Source of the DNA: Aquimarina sp. RZ0
GTDB lineage: Bacteria; Bacteroidota; Bacteroidia; Flavobacteriales; Flavobacteriaceae
Assembly (NCBI RefSeq): GCF_008370685.1
Contig: NZ_VTZU01000015.1
Coordinates: forward strand, 1-64,000
Direction of reading: 5' to 3'
Length of the DNA: 64,000 bases
The notes under the pieces are model-generated. The model did not search any database, was not told where the DNA came from, and saw only the letters and a list, made by a program, of their open reading frames with translations. The translations under genes and the position numbers were made by a program. This document shows positions 63,037 to 64,000 of this stretch, piece by piece (the stretch's first letter is position 1; every line of letters begins with the position of its first letter).

Positions 63037-64000
63037 TTACTCAGTAAGATATTGTTGTCTGAATTCCTGTAGAACAACATTATTAGCACCTCTCATTTGC
63101 ATCAGTACTTCTCTTGTATCAAAATCAAATTTGAGAATCCCAAAACTGGGCACATAGACAACATCCAAGATTCTATGCTGATTAGGCTCTCCGTCATAAT
63201 TTACATATGAATGTGTTAATCCACTCGAGGTAAAATCTACAATTGGATATGTTAATCCGTATACATGTTCTCTGGAAAATTCTGAAATATGCCGATCCCC
63301 ACTTAATATGATAACATTCTTTATATCATGATTAATCAAAATCTTTTTAAAACGATCTATTTCGTGAGAAAAATTACCCCAGGTTTCCCATCCATGTTCA
63401 GCTGATAAAAATTGGATACTACTCACTATAATATTAAAATCAGCTTTGCTCGATATTAGTTCTGTTTTAAACCATTCCCATTGCATATCTCCCAGAATAG
63501 TGCCTGTTTTATTTGTATACGGCTGATATCTTTTCTTGCCTATACTGTCTTTCTGCAGAGGAGACCTAAAAAATCGTGTATCCAAAACAATAACCTTAAC
63601 ACTCCCTTTTGAGGTACTAAAAACTTTGGACGTATAAATTCCTTCTTGCGCTCTTCTGGGGTCATCTTTTGATACCTCAAGAAAATCTAAAAACAATTGC
63701 TGACTTTCTTTTTTCATTCTCCATTCAGCACCAGCATCATTTTTACCATAATCATGATCATCCCAGGTTGCCAGTATGGGAACACTTTTCTTTAATTTTT
63801 GATATTCTGAATTCTTATTTTGTAATATATAATCATTCTCTATTTTGGACATATCATCAGAATCTCCATAGATAATATCACCGCCCCATATAAATAAATC
63901 TGGAGTGTTTTTTAATATTTCTACCCAAAATGGTTGTGGTTTATCAGGCATACTACAACTACCAAAGGCTATACTAAAGTCTGTCTCTTTTTGTGTAGTC
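63037..64000 (-). CDS. PhoD-like alkaline phosphatase/phosphodiesterase (5' end outside window)
   Basis: At least 320 residues. The frame stays open past ATG 63951 to the right edge, and the upstream codons read IAFGSCSMPDKP, the normal start of the phosphatase domain, so the true start lies beyond the window. Metal and active-site stretches: PDLFIWGGDIIYGDSDD, ILATWDDHDYGKNDAGAEW, VIVLDTRFFRS and ILSGDRHISEFS. The enzymes hydrolyse phosphomonoesters or phosphodiesters outside the cytoplasm. Whether a signal peptide is present cannot be seen. Confidence 0.9.
   Translation of the reverse strand, partial: TTQKETDFSIAFGSCSMPDKPQPFWVEILKNTPDLFIWGGDIIYGDSDDMSKIENDYILQNKNSEYQKLKKSVPILATWDDHDYGKNDAGAEWRMKKESQQLFLDFLEVSKDDPRRAQEGIYTSKVFSTSKGSVKVIVLDTRFFRSPLQKDSIGKKRYQPYTNKTGTILGDMQWEWFKTELISSKADFNIIVSSIQFLSAEHGWETWGNFSHEIDRFKKILINHDIKNVIILSGDRHISEFSREHVYGLTYPIVDFTSSGLTHSYVNYDGEPNQHRILDVVYVPSFGILKFDFDTREVLMQMRGANNVVLQEFRQQYLTE

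Overview
The window is AT-rich DNA from a member of the Bacteroidota, most likely the family Flavobacteriaceae. The evidence is the Bacteroidota -7 promoter motif TAnnTTTG at several genes, a UpxY-type NusG paralog, ECF sigma/FecR/TonB-receptor signalling, and gene blocks typical of flavobacteria (parA-parB-DUF5683-dapB-lepB-wbqC; mutL-rhomboid-rhomboid; ribH-TPR next to recF). The genus cannot be fixed from the sequence alone.

Region 1 (about 1-20.4 kb, minus strand) is a secondary-metabolite locus that runs off the left edge. Its main gene is one open frame of more than 4,900 codons for a hybrid PKS-NRPS: FAAL-ACP-KS-AT-ACP-aminotransferase-C-A(Ser)-PCP-C-A(Dab-like)-PCP-C-A. This order is the logic of iturin/mycosubtilin- and puwainaphycin-type lipopeptides: a fatty acid is activated, extended once with malonate, aminated at the beta position, then joined to serine and a basic residue. 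Upstream genes on the same strand encode a 2,4-diaminobutyrate aminotransferase (matching the Dab-like code of the second A domain), a JmjC/cupin hydroxylase, a wrecked amidinotransferase-like gene and a UpxY/LoaP-like antiterminator. About 1.3 kb of noncoding leader precedes the antiterminator gene. It holds three copies of a repeat with a co-varying hairpin, a 38-bp perfect palindrome, other dyads and two promoter-like boxes. I regard this locus (beta-amino lipopeptide plus antitermination leader) as the candidate new system.

Region 2 (20.5-31 kb): tRNA-Pro with terminator; a TonB receptor, PQQ-dependent sugar dehydrogenase and cytochrome c forming a likely periplasmic sugar-oxidation set; anmK, udk, a DivIC/FtsB protein and the small methylmalonyl-CoA mutase subunit.

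Region 3 (31-52 kb): mutB, an ATP-grasp/CapK-like pair, a dienoyl-CoA reductase-like SDR, then housekeeping genes: parAB, dapB, lepB, wbqC-like, an EEP phosphatase, two rhomboids, mutL, ribH, a TPR protein, recF and a DUF721 protein. A small double-glycine-leader peptide gene is interrupted by TGA exactly at the expected cleavage site.

Region 4 (52-64 kb): three lipoproteins made of about 13 copies of a four-cysteine, PKD-like repeat lie divergently from an ECF sigma-FecR-TonB receptor signalling trio. ndk and a PhoD-type phosphatase (cut by the right edge) follow. Two dispersed intergenic repeat families (a MITE-like element and a REP-like palindromic element) occur both in Region 1 and in Region 4.
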